From the NCBI RefSeq assembly GCF_025567285.1, contig NZ_JAOQJT010000001.1:310001-374000 (forward strand): a DNA stretch of 64,000 nt, given 5' to 3'. The position numbers and the translations under genes were made by a program. The notes beneath the pieces are model-generated. The model was not told where the DNA came from. It searched no databases and saw only the letters and a program-made list of their open reading frames with translations. Source of the DNA: Coprococcus aceti. GTDB lineage: Bacteria; Bacillota; Clostridia; Lachnospirales; Lachnospiraceae. Positions within the stretch are counted from its first letter, which is position 1; the number at the start of each line of letters is the position of its first letter. Positions 10,066 to 19,528 of the stretch are shown here, one piece after another.

Positions 10066-10078
10066 TATAATGTATAAT
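10041..10078 (+). promoter_or_regulatory. Candidate promoter of G1P-dehydrogenase-like gene
   Basis: Two overlapping TATAAT boxes (10066-10071 and 10073-10078) precede the gene. TTGTCC at 10041-10046 is 19 bases before the first. Box strength is good at -10 and poor at -35. Confidence 0.45.
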
Positions 10079-10107
10079 GGTAGAAATGTATTTAGGAGGA
10101 TAAACAG

Positions 10108-11163
10108 ATGGCAGGAAGTCATATAGCAATACCAACCATTCTTAAGATCGGAAAGGGAACCCTGAATGATCTGGGCAAATATATAAGTGCTTCCGGGATG
10201 AAGAATGCTGTTATTTATTTTGGAAATGGACTCATAGACATGTTTGGACAGCAGGTCATGGATTCTCTGAAGAAGGAAAATGTGACAGTTGTGGAGTACA
10301 GAGAGCTGGATTCCACCAATATAGAGGATATAATCAAGCTGGCATTTGATATAGATGCGAAGGCCCAGGTGATCGTGGGTATCGGCGGAGGAAAGGTTAT
10401 TGATGTGGCAAAGTATGCGGCATATCTCAGAAAGCTTCCTTTTATAAGTATTCCGACATCGGCATCATCGGATGGTTTCTCAAGCGCCAGCGCATCACTT
10501 ATGGTAAATGGACGGCGTACATCGGTGCCGGCAAGAATGGCATATGGAATCATAGCTGACACGGAGATCATCAAGTCTGCTCCAGAGAGATTCCTTTACT
10601 CGGGAATCGGAGATATGGTATCCAAGATCACATCCCTCTATGACTGGCTCTTCGAGTCTGAACTGGGATACTCTGAGATGAACGATTTTGCAGTTATGAT
10701 AGCGAAGAAGGCGGTGAACAGCTTCGTCAGAACACCATTTGAGACGATCAAGGATGACCTCTTCCTGAAGGAGCTTCTCGATTCCCTTGCCATGAGCGGT
10801 GTTGCTAATGAGATTGCAGGCGGAAGCACACCGACATCCGGAAGTGAACACCTGATCTCACATGCACTTGACAAGATGCTTGAACAGCCACAGCTCCATG
10901 GAATCCAGGTGGGAATTGCCACATATATCATGGCGGTTGTCCAGGATCACAGATATGTCAGGGTAAATGCTATATTTGAGAAGACCGGTTTCTGGGATTA
11001 TGTAGCTACACTTGATCTCAAGAGAGAAGATTTCGCAAAGGCGATAGACATGGCACCACAGATAAAGCCTCACAGACACACATACCTTCATGAGGAGAAG
11101 TACAGAGAACTTGCCAAGAAGGTTCTGTATGAGGACGAGGTACTTAAGAGAGTATTCGACTAA
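10108..11163 (+). CDS. sn-Glycerol-1-phosphate dehydrogenase-like protein (EgsA/AraM family)
   Basis: The 351-residue protein belongs to the iron/zinc-dependent alcohol dehydrogenase superfamily and is closest in pattern to glycerol-1-phosphate dehydrogenase (AraM in Bacillus, EgsA in archaea). These enzymes reduce dihydroxyacetone phosphate to sn-glycerol-1-phosphate with NAD(P)H. Visible features are the dinucleotide loop GIGGGKVIDVAKYAA, the PTSASSDGFSSASASL segment, and the metal-site region GGSTPTSGSEHLISHALD followed by LHGIQVG. AGGAGGA (10094-10100) is 7 bases before the ATG. Its role in this bacterium is not clear from the context; other polyol dehydrogenases of the superfamily are an alternative. 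Confidence 0.85.
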   Translation: MAGSHIAIPTILKIGKGTLNDLGKYISASGMKNAVIYFGNGLIDMFGQQVMDSLKKENVTVVEYRELDSTNIEDIIKLAFDIDAKAQVIVGIGGGKVIDVAKYAAYLRKLPFISIPTSASSDGFSSASASLMVNGRRTSVPARMAYGIIADTEIIKSAPERFLYSGIGDMVSKITSLYDWLFESELGYSEMNDFAVMIAKKAVNSFVRTPFETIKDDLFLKELLDSLAMSGVANEIAGGSTPTSGSEHLISHALDKMLEQPQLHGIQVGIATYIMAVVQDHRYVRVNAIFEKTGFWDYVATLDLKREDFAKAIDMAPQIKPHRHTYLHEEKYRELAKKVLYEDEVLKRVFD

Positions 11164-11273
11164 GAAAAAAGGTGTGAAGAATGGTACTGCAAGGTGGAAA
11201 AACAGTGTATCGTGTAAAACAATGAACAGTATGTGGATGCCAGCCGTGGAGGGCATTGTCAGGAGAGTATTAT

Positions 11274-12413
11274 ATGGAAGAAAACAATTTCGGCTATGGC
11301 TTTGAACATGATGACTATGGGAGATTTGAGCAGGATATTGACCAGGACACAGCTTATGTGATCAGACCTGAGCAGATGGGCGGTGGAGCTTCCCCGCAGC
11401 CACAGATAAAGAGGACGATCCCTATAGTTACGATTGCATTGATAGTGGCAAATGTCATAGCTGGCATCATGTGTATCGGTGTGGACAATTACTCCAGAAC
11501 CGGTGGACTCAACTATCAGTACGTGAAGCTGAATGGCGAGTATGGACGACTTATATCGGCGATGTTCCTGCATTCTGGCTTTGATCATCTCTTTGGCAAT
11601 ATGTTTGCACTATATATGTTTGGCTCCACGGTGGAGAGAAAACTTGGCTCCCTGAGGACGACTATCATATACTTTGTATCAGGAATTGTTGCCGGGATCA
11701 TATCCATGAATGTGTATCATATGACTGATCCTGACAGAATGCATTTCTCTATAGGAGCATCAGGGGCGGTGTTCGGAATCATATGTGCTGCTGTGTTCCT
11801 GACATTCATGGGCAACAGGAAAGCAAGCAGAAAAGATATGATGGTATCCATAGTTGTTGTGGTCATATATGCTCTGTATACAAATGAGAAGAATATAGAT
11901 ATCTATGCGCATGTGGGTGGTGCGATCGTGGGAGGAATCCTTGCATTTGCACTGAATATCAAGCGGTGGGAGAAGTTTAGGGAGAACAAATTCTGCAAGC
12001 TTTTGGCAGTCATACTCACATTGTCCATGTGCGTGACAGGTATCGGTGAGGCGGGGATCGGCAAAGATGCAGCCGATCTTCCGGATAAGAGGATAGATTA
12101 TATAAAGGAACAGAAGATATTCCCGGATGGAGACACAACCTATGGGGATGGTCTGGATGCCTATTGCAGCGATGAACACTGGCAGGCATTTGTCGCGACG
12201 GACGGAAGTCAGATAGTGCAGTTTGAAGGGAATGCCACATATAAGGGGCAGCAGGTGACGGTCACAGTCCAGTTTCAGATAGAGGGTGACTGCGAGGGCT
12301 ATCAGCCGGGATATGTCGGGCTGAATGATGTGGGACAGAACAGTGAGAGTGCCACGGAATTCATGTTGACAGTGTGTGGAAGATCGATAAATGAGCTGAA
12401 GTACGGAAGATAA
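11274..12413 (+). CDS. Rhomboid family intramembrane serine protease with C-terminal extension
   Basis: Rhomboids cleave transmembrane substrates within the lipid bilayer. This 379-residue protein has a charged cytosolic N-terminus and about six membrane helices with the catalytic GASGA (Ser163) and AHVGG (His213) motifs. The conserved FLHSGFDHLFGNM loop is also present. After the core, a seventh hydrophobic segment leads to a roughly 130-residue soluble C-terminal domain (three Cys) that I do not recognise. The ATG at 11274 is preferred over an upstream in-frame TTG because AGGAG (11261-11265) lies 8 bases before it. Substrates are unknown. Confidence 0.92.
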   Translation: MEENNFGYGFEHDDYGRFEQDIDQDTAYVIRPEQMGGGASPQPQIKRTIPIVTIALIVANVIAGIMCIGVDNYSRTGGLNYQYVKLNGEYGRLISAMFLHSGFDHLFGNMFALYMFGSTVERKLGSLRTTIIYFVSGIVAGIISMNVYHMTDPDRMHFSIGASGAVFGIICAAVFLTFMGNRKASRKDMMVSIVVVVIYALYTNEKNIDIYAHVGGAIVGGILAFALNIKRWEKFRENKFCKLLAVILTLSMCVTGIGEAGIGKDAADLPDKRIDYIKEQKIFPDGDTTYGDGLDAYCSDEHWQAFVATDGSQIVQFEGNATYKGQQVTVTVQFQIEGDCEGYQPGYVGLNDVGQNSESATEFMLTVCGRSINELKYGR

Positions 12414-12419
12414 ATATCG

Positions 12420-12448
12420 TTGTGTGAACAAATGTGTCATGGTATACT
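12420..12448 (+). promoter_or_regulatory. Candidate promoter of SMC-like operon
   Basis: TTGTGT (12420-12425), a 17-base spacer and TATACT (12443-12448) with an extended TGG just before the -10. It lies about 120 bases upstream of the first gene of the operon, in an otherwise gene-free spacer. Confidence 0.55.
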
Positions 12449-12569
12449 AAATCTGTATATCCATATGCGGATAGAGAAGATATGTGTCTCAGAATATGGG
12501 CAGATATATCAGGAAAAGTATATGGTATAAGATCTATTATAATCAGGAAAGTACAGAGATAGAGAAAAC

Positions 12570-14198
12570 ATGGCACTCAAATACGTGATGATAAATGACA
12601 TAATTGAAGAACATAATGCAAGAATGCAGAATCTGAGGAAATATTACCCGTTTTTTGTTCTGGCTGAGACCACATTTGCGCAGTATAAGGAAGGTCGTTA
12701 TGCACAGCTGGACATGGGTTATATAACCATGGCGATTCTGCGTTTTTTTATTCAGGAGAACAGCTTCAATGAGCGTGAAGTGTCATACGATGAATATGAG
12801 GAATTCATGGGGCAGCTCCTTGACCGTGATTTCGATGTGGAGATTGCGGGAGATGACAGGGCTGACCTGATAATGTATATATTTGACAAGATCAAGAACG
12901 ACGGAAGAGCATTTGAATTCACGTTCTATGATCCGGGAAAGAAGCAGCGCAAGACGGGACGAGTGAAGCTGATAGACAGCCATATAGTGGATGGCAAGGT
13001 TCTGTATTTCATCACTGCGGATGGAATCGAATTCTATCTGGACACCAAGGAGATCAAGGACGAGAGCAAGATCAACGTGCAGCAGCTTCTTCTGGAAAAG
13101 ATGATCGTTGGAGAGAACTTCCGTGGCGGTATCGAGGTCGTGCGCAGGATCAATAGCGAGGTGAACAGGCTGATCCGCGAGAAGGATGAGATAGTAAATC
13201 TTCTGTCCATCGACGTGTTCAAGGGCGCGGAGGAGTACGAGAATTATATGAAGACCGTCGGCAAATGGTTCGCTGACGAGCAGAAGCTCTTTGCCAAGAA
13301 CAAAGCTCTGGTGGACAAAGCGATCACTAAGGCGAGCTATGATAATATGGGCAAGGGCAACCTGAAAGCTATGGAGGAGATAAGCCAGCTTGAGCTTGAA
13401 CTCAAGAGGACCATCATCAAGCACGGAAGTCTGATAAGCAGCACAATGGAGCTGCAGAACATATCAGACAATATCATACACAAGGCAAAGCTGCAGAAGC
13501 TTAGACCTGCATTTGACTTTGCAGGACAGCTTCAGAGTATCATAAAAGAGGACAGACCGGATAAGATACTCACCATACTTGCGCCTCTCTTCGCTCCGAG
13601 GATCGTGAAAACGTTCAGCATGACATCCATAGATCACATGCTCACGCTGAAGTCCGAGGACAATGCGAAGACCACAAAGGTGAAGAAGGAGCAGCTTGAT
13701 CCGAGCTTCCGTTACGAAGATGAACTGCTCGATGAACAGATAAGTGCCAACTTCACAAAGCTGTTCCACGAGCTTCTTGACCAGCTGAACAAATGGGGAC
13801 ACCTGAGTCTCAAGGAATTCAATGGAATACTTGAAGTTAAGTTTGGAAAAGAAATCTATGACAACAAAGATTACTATTCCTTCCTCACACACCTAGCTCA
13901 GAAGGACAGGTACAGCGTGGATGAGATACTGGCAAAGCCGGACACTATGCTGGAGGGAATGCTGGTAGATCACATAGAGAGAATAAAAACTGGCAAAGGT
14001 ATTGCTATTTTGCAGAATCAGACCGATGGTGATATGGGGCATGGCGGTTCTGGTCTCTCCCGTGAGATGTATGCACCGGAACTCACACTGGATGCGTTCA
14101 GAGGCATGACATTTACACTGGAATTCCATCCAGACGAAGAGATACAGATTGGCGAGGACATGTACGTTACGGGAATTCAGTTTAACAAAACCAGCTGA
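12570..14198 (+). CDS. MukF/kleisin-like subunit of an SMC complex (JetA/MksF position)
   Basis: First gene of a three-gene operon whose layout (about 540, 240 and 1490 residues, the last an SMC-like ATPase) matches MukFEB, MksFEB and JetABC condensins. This 542-residue protein has a helical N-terminal region consistent with winged-helix domains (residues 1-100) and long charged helices (about 190-310). It also has a C-terminal region (about 390-540) that could contact the ATPase head. It does not match the JetA sequences I can recall, so the kleisin assignment rests on position, size and helical character. The RBS is weak (AGAGA). A 30-base gap separates it from the next gene. Confidence 0.6.
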   Translation: MALKYVMINDIIEEHNARMQNLRKYYPFFVLAETTFAQYKEGRYAQLDMGYITMAILRFFIQENSFNEREVSYDEYEEFMGQLLDRDFDVEIAGDDRADLIMYIFDKIKNDGRAFEFTFYDPGKKQRKTGRVKLIDSHIVDGKVLYFITADGIEFYLDTKEIKDESKINVQQLLLEKMIVGENFRGGIEVVRRINSEVNRLIREKDEIVNLLSIDVFKGAEEYENYMKTVGKWFADEQKLFAKNKALVDKAITKASYDNMGKGNLKAMEEISQLELELKRTIIKHGSLISSTMELQNISDNIIHKAKLQKLRPAFDFAGQLQSIIKEDRPDKILTILAPLFAPRIVKTFSMTSIDHMLTLKSEDNAKTTKVKKEQLDPSFRYEDELLDEQISANFTKLFHELLDQLNKWGHLSLKEFNGILEVKFGKEIYDNKDYYSFLTHLAQKDRYSVDEILAKPDTMLEGMLVDHIERIKTGKGIAILQNQTDGDMGHGGSGLSREMYAPELTLDAFRGMTFTLEFHPDEEIQIGEDMYVTGIQFNKTS

Positions 14199-14228
14199 GA
14201 GTGATTGTACGGAGAATAGGAGAAAAAG

Positions 14229-14948
14229 ATGGAAAGTAAGAATCTGGACAAGGCGATAGAGATATATTCCAAGTTAATATCAGGTGAGGAGATCTGCAAG
14301 AAGCATCCCGACAACGGCCCGCTGTACGATGAATTCTACGGCAATGCCGAGGTGTACGACATCGTCATGAATATGATGAAGAAGATGAACCTGTCACTGT
14401 ACGAGTACAATGACAGCTTGTATATAACAGCCGGAGAGGGCAACAGGGTATTTGGCTATACGAATGACGACATGAAGAAGCTTCTGGGACTTCGTCTGAA
14501 CAAGGAGCTCTATCTGTGTTACTTCATTATGTATATGACACTTCTCTATTTTTACAAGGATTCATCCAGCTATCAGTTCAGGGAGTATGTGAAGTCAGAG
14601 AACATTATAGATGAGACAAGCAAATATCTTGCGGACATAACGAAGAAGCTTGATGTTCTGTCAACTGATGAGGTGGAGCAGGACAGCTTCAAGGCGATAG
14701 CGCTTCTGTGGGATGAGCTCCCGGCGGTGACGGGCAATCAGGAGGGCGACAGCGCCAGGGCGTCCAAGGCATCCCGGGCGGGTTATGTGAAGTTGGTGTT
14801 CAACTTCATGTCGGCCCAGCGGTTATTTGTGGAGAATGCGGACAGGTACTATCCGACAGACAGGATGAAGGCTTTGTCGGAGAACTATTTTGAGGAATAC
14901 AGAGGACGGCTGTATCAGCTGCTTGGAGGTGAAGAAGAGGATGCCTAG
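14229..14948 (+). CDS. MukE-like small subunit of SMC complex (DUF6063-type)
   Basis: The 239-residue, largely helical, acidic protein has no catalytic motif. It resembles the DUF6063 family found next to large SMC-like ATPases in Clostridia, and by position is the MukE/MksE/JetB equivalent, the winged-helix partner of the kleisin. TAGGAG (14217-14222) lies 6 bases before the ATG. Its last 8 bases overlap the start of the ATPase gene, implying translational coupling and fixed stoichiometry. The family name is from memory; the role is inferred from context. Confidence 0.65.
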   Translation: MESKNLDKAIEIYSKLISGEEICKKHPDNGPLYDEFYGNAEVYDIVMNMMKKMNLSLYEYNDSLYITAGEGNRVFGYTNDDMKKLLGLRLNKELYLCYFIMYMTLLYFYKDSSSYQFREYVKSENIIDETSKYLADITKKLDVLSTDEVEQDSFKAIALLWDELPAVTGNQEGDSARASKASRAGYVKLVFNFMSAQRLFVENADRYYPTDRMKALSENYFEEYRGRLYQLLGGEEEDA

Positions 14949-17900
14949 TATCAACAGGATAAGGGTCAATAATGTAAAATATAACTTTGGTACACAGCAG
15001 TACGATGACTTCACCATGAGAATGTATGGCAAGAACACGCTGTATGATCTGGCAAATGGAGGAGGAAAGAGTATTCTCATGCTTCTGCTCCTTCAGAACC
15101 TGATACCGAACTGTACTCTGGATGAGAAGCAGCCTGTGGAGAAGCTTTTCCGTGCGGGCGGCGGCAACACAGTCATCCATTCGCTGATCGAGTGGAAGCT
15201 TGACGAGGCGGATATAAAGGATGGCTACAGATACATGACCACTGGATTCTGTGCCAGAAAGGCGAAGGATGCTGCGGATGCCGGGGAGGTACAGAAGGAC
15301 ACTGCATCCATAGAGTATTTTAATTACTGCATTTTCTACAGGGAATATAACAAGAATGACATAGTGAACCTTCCTTTGTCGGAGGGTAATGAGAGGATTA
15401 CATTCAACGGTTTAAAGACATATCTCAAGGATCTCGGACACAGGGATATGAGTCTGGAGGTCAGGGTATTTGACAAGAAGGGCGAGTACCAGAGATTTAT
15501 AAGTGGCTATGGTCTCCACGAGAGCCACTGGGAAATCATACGCGGAATCAACAAGACAGAGGGGCACGTAAGAACGTATTTTGAGACAAATTACAGGACC
15601 ACAAGGAAGGTCGTGGAGGATCTGCTTATAGAGGAGATCATAGAGAAGGCATTTGCCACAAAGACAGGACGAAACGGTGAGGAAGACACCATGGCAGAGA
15701 CTCTTCTCGACATCAAGGACAAGCTGAACGTTCTGGCACAGAGAAAGCGTGACATAGCCAACTATGACCACCAGATAGAATTGATAAATGTGCTCGAGGG
15801 CAAGGTGAACTCATGCATAGGTCTCTACGAGGACAACGACAGGATATGTAAGGGCCTGGCCGATGTGTATGCCACAGGAAGGGCGTGTACACAGGAGGGC
15901 GACACCCATATGGAGGAGCTGGCGAAGGCAAAGGCTGACGCCGGGGAGCAGATGGAACAGCAGAACAAGCGTCTGGCAAATCTCAGGGTCACCAGGGATT
16001 ATCTGCGCCTTGAGGACATGAACCGCAAGATGGATGACACTGCCACGCAGATAGAGGACAATGAGAAGAAGCTTGCGGAGCTGAAAAACCAGATCGGCTA
16101 CAAGGAGAGTGCAAATGACTACCTTGTATACAGGGAGAACAAGCGACAGTACGAAGAGAGCAGACTGATAGTCGACAATATAAGAAACAACATCGGATCA
16201 TCCAGTGAGAAGATGGCGGTGTATGCGTACAACAGACGCATCCGTGATGAGAAGAAGCTTGCAGAGCTCATGGCGGCAAGGGAAGAGGCCCAGACCAGCT
16301 ATGATCACGCACTTGAGGAGGCTGAGTACTGCAGAAAGGTCATGAGGGAGGGCGAGATCGCCCAGGCGGTGGCGGAGAACAATATCGCTGATGCCACAGC
16401 CAAGATTGATGAGATAAGTGCCCGCATAAGTGAGCTGGCTGCATCGGTCAACCTGCTCGTAGTGGGTGATGTGAAGGATATGATGAACAAGGCTCAGGAG
16501 GAGTCTGACAGGATACTTGCTGAGATGACAGAGTTGGAGATATCCATAGCAGATGGCAGGACAAAGCTGTACGATGACAGATACAGACTGACGACTGTGC
16601 AGGCTGAGTATGATGCGCTGGAGAGAAGCTGCGAGGATGCAAGGCTTGACGCCGAGGCGTACAGGCAGTCGGGAAGCCAGCTCGACAGCATCATGGCAGT
16701 ATACTCTGTGGAGAATCCACAGGATATAACAGGTGTTATAAATGACAGGATTAGGGGCACCATAACAGAGACGATCAAGCGCCAGCAGGAGATCGACAGA
16801 CTGACAAAGCTTGCGAAATGCTATGAGGATGGCAGACCATTTCCGCCGTCGGAGGGTGCTGAGACTGTGATAAACTACATCTCCACCAGACATGGGCTCA
16901 TGGCCATGCATGGTGCGGATTATCTGTCGGCACTCCCGGGTGATACAAAAGAGGAGCTGCTTCAGGCAAATCCATACCTGCCGTACAGTGTTGTGACAAA
17001 GGGATTTGATAGTCTGGAGGACGATATAAATCTCGGTTCGATAGACACCGGCAGCGAATGTGTAATGGTGTACGATATGGATAAGCTTTCAGACTCAGCG
17101 ATAGTTCCCGCCGAGAACATGCTTATCATAGGAAGAGACAGGAAATATTTCATGTCTAAGGACTCCATAGAGGACGCCAGAAAGGCAAATGCTGATAAAA
17201 TAGCAGGTCTCACGGAGGAGATCAGTCTGATAAATGAGAAGCTTGCGACTTATCAGGAGGATCTTGCATTTGTCACAAGGCTTGTGGATGCGAGATATAC
17301 AGGTGCCGAGGACAGGGAGAGAGAGCTGAACCAGGCACTGCTCGATAAGAAGGATGAGCTTGAGGAGCTTAAGACATCGATCAAGGTTACAGAGACGGAG
17401 CTTAATAATAACACTGAGAGATATGGAGACCTGCAGCAGAGTCAGCAGAAGGAATCTGACAGAAGACAGACATTTGTCATGATAGAGCAGCTGTCGGATC
17501 TTGCAAGACCGGAGGAGCAGAGACTTGCCGAGTATAAGCAGAGGAAGTCTGACCTTGTGGCAAAGCTGTCAGGACTTCAGAGCGATGTGCTGAAGTGGTC
17601 GACGACGGTTGGAGAGACTGAGTCAAAGCTTGCGGGGCTTACAAGGAATATAGAGGATATCCAGTACAAGTGGACGGAGTATTTCGAACCGTATCTGCCG
17701 AAGTCTGAGAATGCGGGAGTTGCTGAAAATACAGATGGTGTAGGCGTGGCTGCTGCGGCATGGCAGGACGGAATACCGGAGGAATACAAGGAGACTTTGG
17801 ACATTTCAGATGAACGGCTTGAACAGGAATTTATGGCTATGCTGGCGGTTTCAAAGGAGCATGCGCCGGATCTTGAGGACAAGAAGAAGCTCATGGATGC

Positions 17901-19416
17901 GCTGAAGAAGTCAATGGACAGAATACAGAAGACCATAGAGAAGAGAGGCTTTGACATGGCGGTATTTGCCGAGGCAGGAGAGCTCTATCCGACGTCTGAG
18001 GACAATCTCAGGGAGATGGACGATGAGCTGGCAAGGCTCACGTTGATAGAGGCGTCGCTGATGCAGCAGCAGAAGGCTGACCAGAAGGCGTATAGCAAGC
18101 TTGAGGGAAGCATAGAGTATGCGATAGAGAACATCAACCGCACATACGGCGATAGCAGCTATGTACGTGAGGAGATATCTGCAGCCGATGCAGATACAGC
18201 CATAGCCAATGGCGATGCGGTGCTTGCGGATATGAACCGCATATTCAAAGAAGCTGAGAAGGCGTACAGCGATTACTATAAGCAGTATGGTTTCATGGTG
18301 GATCTGTACAAGGATGTAAAGAGAATAGTCGATACAAATGACATAGATGTGTCCGGTGGAAATGTACTGGATGAAGACATGGATACCCTCAGACAGTTAT
18401 TTGAGACAAGTCTCATGAAGTACGACAGGAGCATGAAAGCCCTTGACCGCGCGAAGAATGAAATCATGAGATTCAAGGGACAGACGGCGGATACACTAGT
18501 GGAGATGGGTGTATTCGAGATGGCCAATACGATCAGACAGGATGTGCAGGTTCCGGATACCTACAGTCAGGCAAAGGAACTTCTGGCAAATCTTCTTCAG
18601 ATTATTGAGTTCATCAAGCTGGAGAAGGAGCGCGTTGAGAAGGGTATCGAGGATATGGTTGCCATCAAGGAGAACTTCGAGAATCAGTGTGTACAGAGAT
18701 GTATGGATGTGAAGACTGAGCTTGAGAAGCTTCCAAAGCTGTCACGTATCACGGTGGGCGATGATGTGATCAAGATGGTCGATCTCACCATACCTTACGT
18801 GAAGGATGAATTTGTAAAGCAGAGGATGTCTGATTATATAGATGATATAGTGAAGGGTGCGGATGCCTACGAGGATGAACGAAAGAGGATCAAGTACATC
18901 CGTGACTGTCTGGGACTCAAGAAGCTGTTCGGTGTCATGGTCACAGATATGAATGCCATCAGACTCAATCTCTACAAGAGGGAGAGGATAAAGGAGCAGA
19001 GCCGGTATCTCAGGTATGAGGAGGCTGTTGGAAGTACGGGACAGTCTCAGGGAATCTACATTCAGTTTCTGGTTGCTGTCATCAACTACATTGCAGGAAT
19101 GTACAGCCTGGCACCGGAGGAGTCGGTACAGTCTAAAACAATATTTATTGACAACCCGTTTGGTGCGGCGAAGGATATATACATATGGGAGCCTATATTT
19201 GCCATGCTGGCAGCCAACCATGTGCAGCTCATCGTACCTGCCCGTGGCGCGACACCGGCCATCACAGGACGCTTTGATGTGAACTATATCCTGGGACAGC
19301 AGATGGTGGGCGGAAAGCAGCAGACGGTAGTGGTGGACTACACCAGTAAGACGGATCAGGAAGAACTGGAATATCAGGAACTTTCCTATGAGCAGGCAAC
19401 CTTCGACTTCATCTAG
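14941..19416 (+). CDS. SMC-like (MukB/MksB/JetC-type) ATPase with long coiled coil
   Basis: The 1491-residue protein has the architecture of a structural-maintenance-of-chromosomes ATPase. Walker A is near the N-terminus (ANGGGKS, about 38-44), followed by very long coiled-coil regions, a central hinge-like part (about 560-720) and a C-terminal head. The ABC-type signature appears as GSTGQSQG (about 1364-1371) and Walker B as TIFIDNPFG (1400-1408). The residue after the Walker B aspartate is Asn, where most SMC ATPases have the catalytic Glu. The ATG at 14941 is chosen because the previous gene overlaps it and GGAGG lies upstream; an open frame continues 17 codons further back. No gene with JetD features follows. 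Probable roles are chromosome organisation or plasmid exclusion. Confidence 0.8.
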   Translation: MPSINRIRVNNVKYNFGTQQYDDFTMRMYGKNTLYDLANGGGKSILMLLLLQNLIPNCTLDEKQPVEKLFRAGGGNTVIHSLIEWKLDEADIKDGYRYMTTGFCARKAKDAADAGEVQKDTASIEYFNYCIFYREYNKNDIVNLPLSEGNERITFNGLKTYLKDLGHRDMSLEVRVFDKKGEYQRFISGYGLHESHWEIIRGINKTEGHVRTYFETNYRTTRKVVEDLLIEEIIEKAFATKTGRNGEEDTMAETLLDIKDKLNVLAQRKRDIANYDHQIELINVLEGKVNSCIGLYEDNDRICKGLADVYATGRACTQEGDTHMEELAKAKADAGEQMEQQNKRLANLRVTRDYLRLEDMNRKMDDTATQIEDNEKKLAELKNQIGYKESANDYLVYRENKRQYEESRLIVDNIRNNIGSSSEKMAVYAYNRRIRDEKKLAELMAAREEAQTSYDHALEEAEYCRKVMREGEIAQAVAENNIADATAKIDEISARISELAASVNLLVVGDVKDMMNKAQEESDRILAEMTELEISIADGRTKLYDDRYRLTTVQAEYDALERSCEDARLDAEAYRQSGSQLDSIMAVYSVENPQDITGVINDRIRGTITETIKRQQEIDRLTKLAKCYEDGRPFPPSEGAETVINYISTRHGLMAMHGADYLSALPGDTKEELLQANPYLPYSVVTKGFDSLEDDINLGSIDTGSECVMVYDMDKLSDSAIVPAENMLIIGRDRKYFMSKDSIEDARKANADKIAGLTEEISLINEKLATYQEDLAFVTRLVDARYTGAEDRERELNQALLDKKDELEELKTSIKVTETELNNNTERYGDLQQSQQKESDRRQTFVMIEQLSDLARPEEQRLAEYKQRKSDLVAKLSGLQSDVLKWSTTVGETESKLAGLTRNIEDIQYKWTEYFEPYLPKSENAGVAENTDGVGVAAAAWQDGIPEEYKETLDISDERLEQEFMAMLAVSKEHAPDLEDKKKLMDALKKSMDRIQKTIEKRGFDMAVFAEAGELYPTSEDNLREMDDELARLTLIEASLMQQQKADQKAYSKLEGSIEYAIENINRTYGDSSYVREEISAADADTAIANGDAVLADMNRIFKEAEKAYSDYYKQYGFMVDLYKDVKRIVDTNDIDVSGGNVLDEDMDTLRQLFETSLMKYDRSMKALDRAKNEIMRFKGQTADTLVEMGVFEMANTIRQDVQVPDTYSQAKELLANLLQIIEFIKLEKERVEKGIEDMVAIKENFENQCVQRCMDVKTELEKLPKLSRITVGDDVIKMVDLTIPYVKDEFVKQRMSDYIDDIVKGADAYEDERKRIKYIRDCLGLKKLFGVMVTDMNAIRLNLYKRERIKEQSRYLRYEEAVGSTGQSQGIYIQFLVAVINYIAGMYSLAPEESVQSKTIFIDNPFGAAKDIYIWEPIFAMLAANHVQLIVPARGATPAITGRFDVNYILGQQMVGGKQQTVVVDYTSKTDQEELEYQELSYEQATFDFI

Positions 19417-19528
19417 GGGGATTCAGGTTATGAGTTTCACAGTTTGCCTGAGTGATGTGACATTAAAAATGCGGGATATAGACGTAAGATGATAACATTT
19501 AAAATTCTATAAGGGAGAATGTATTATA

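Noticed and set aside
12570..19416. Naming the operon as a bona fide Wadjet defence system
   Set aside because: JetD is missing and the first protein does not match known JetA; only the SMC-complex architecture is supported.
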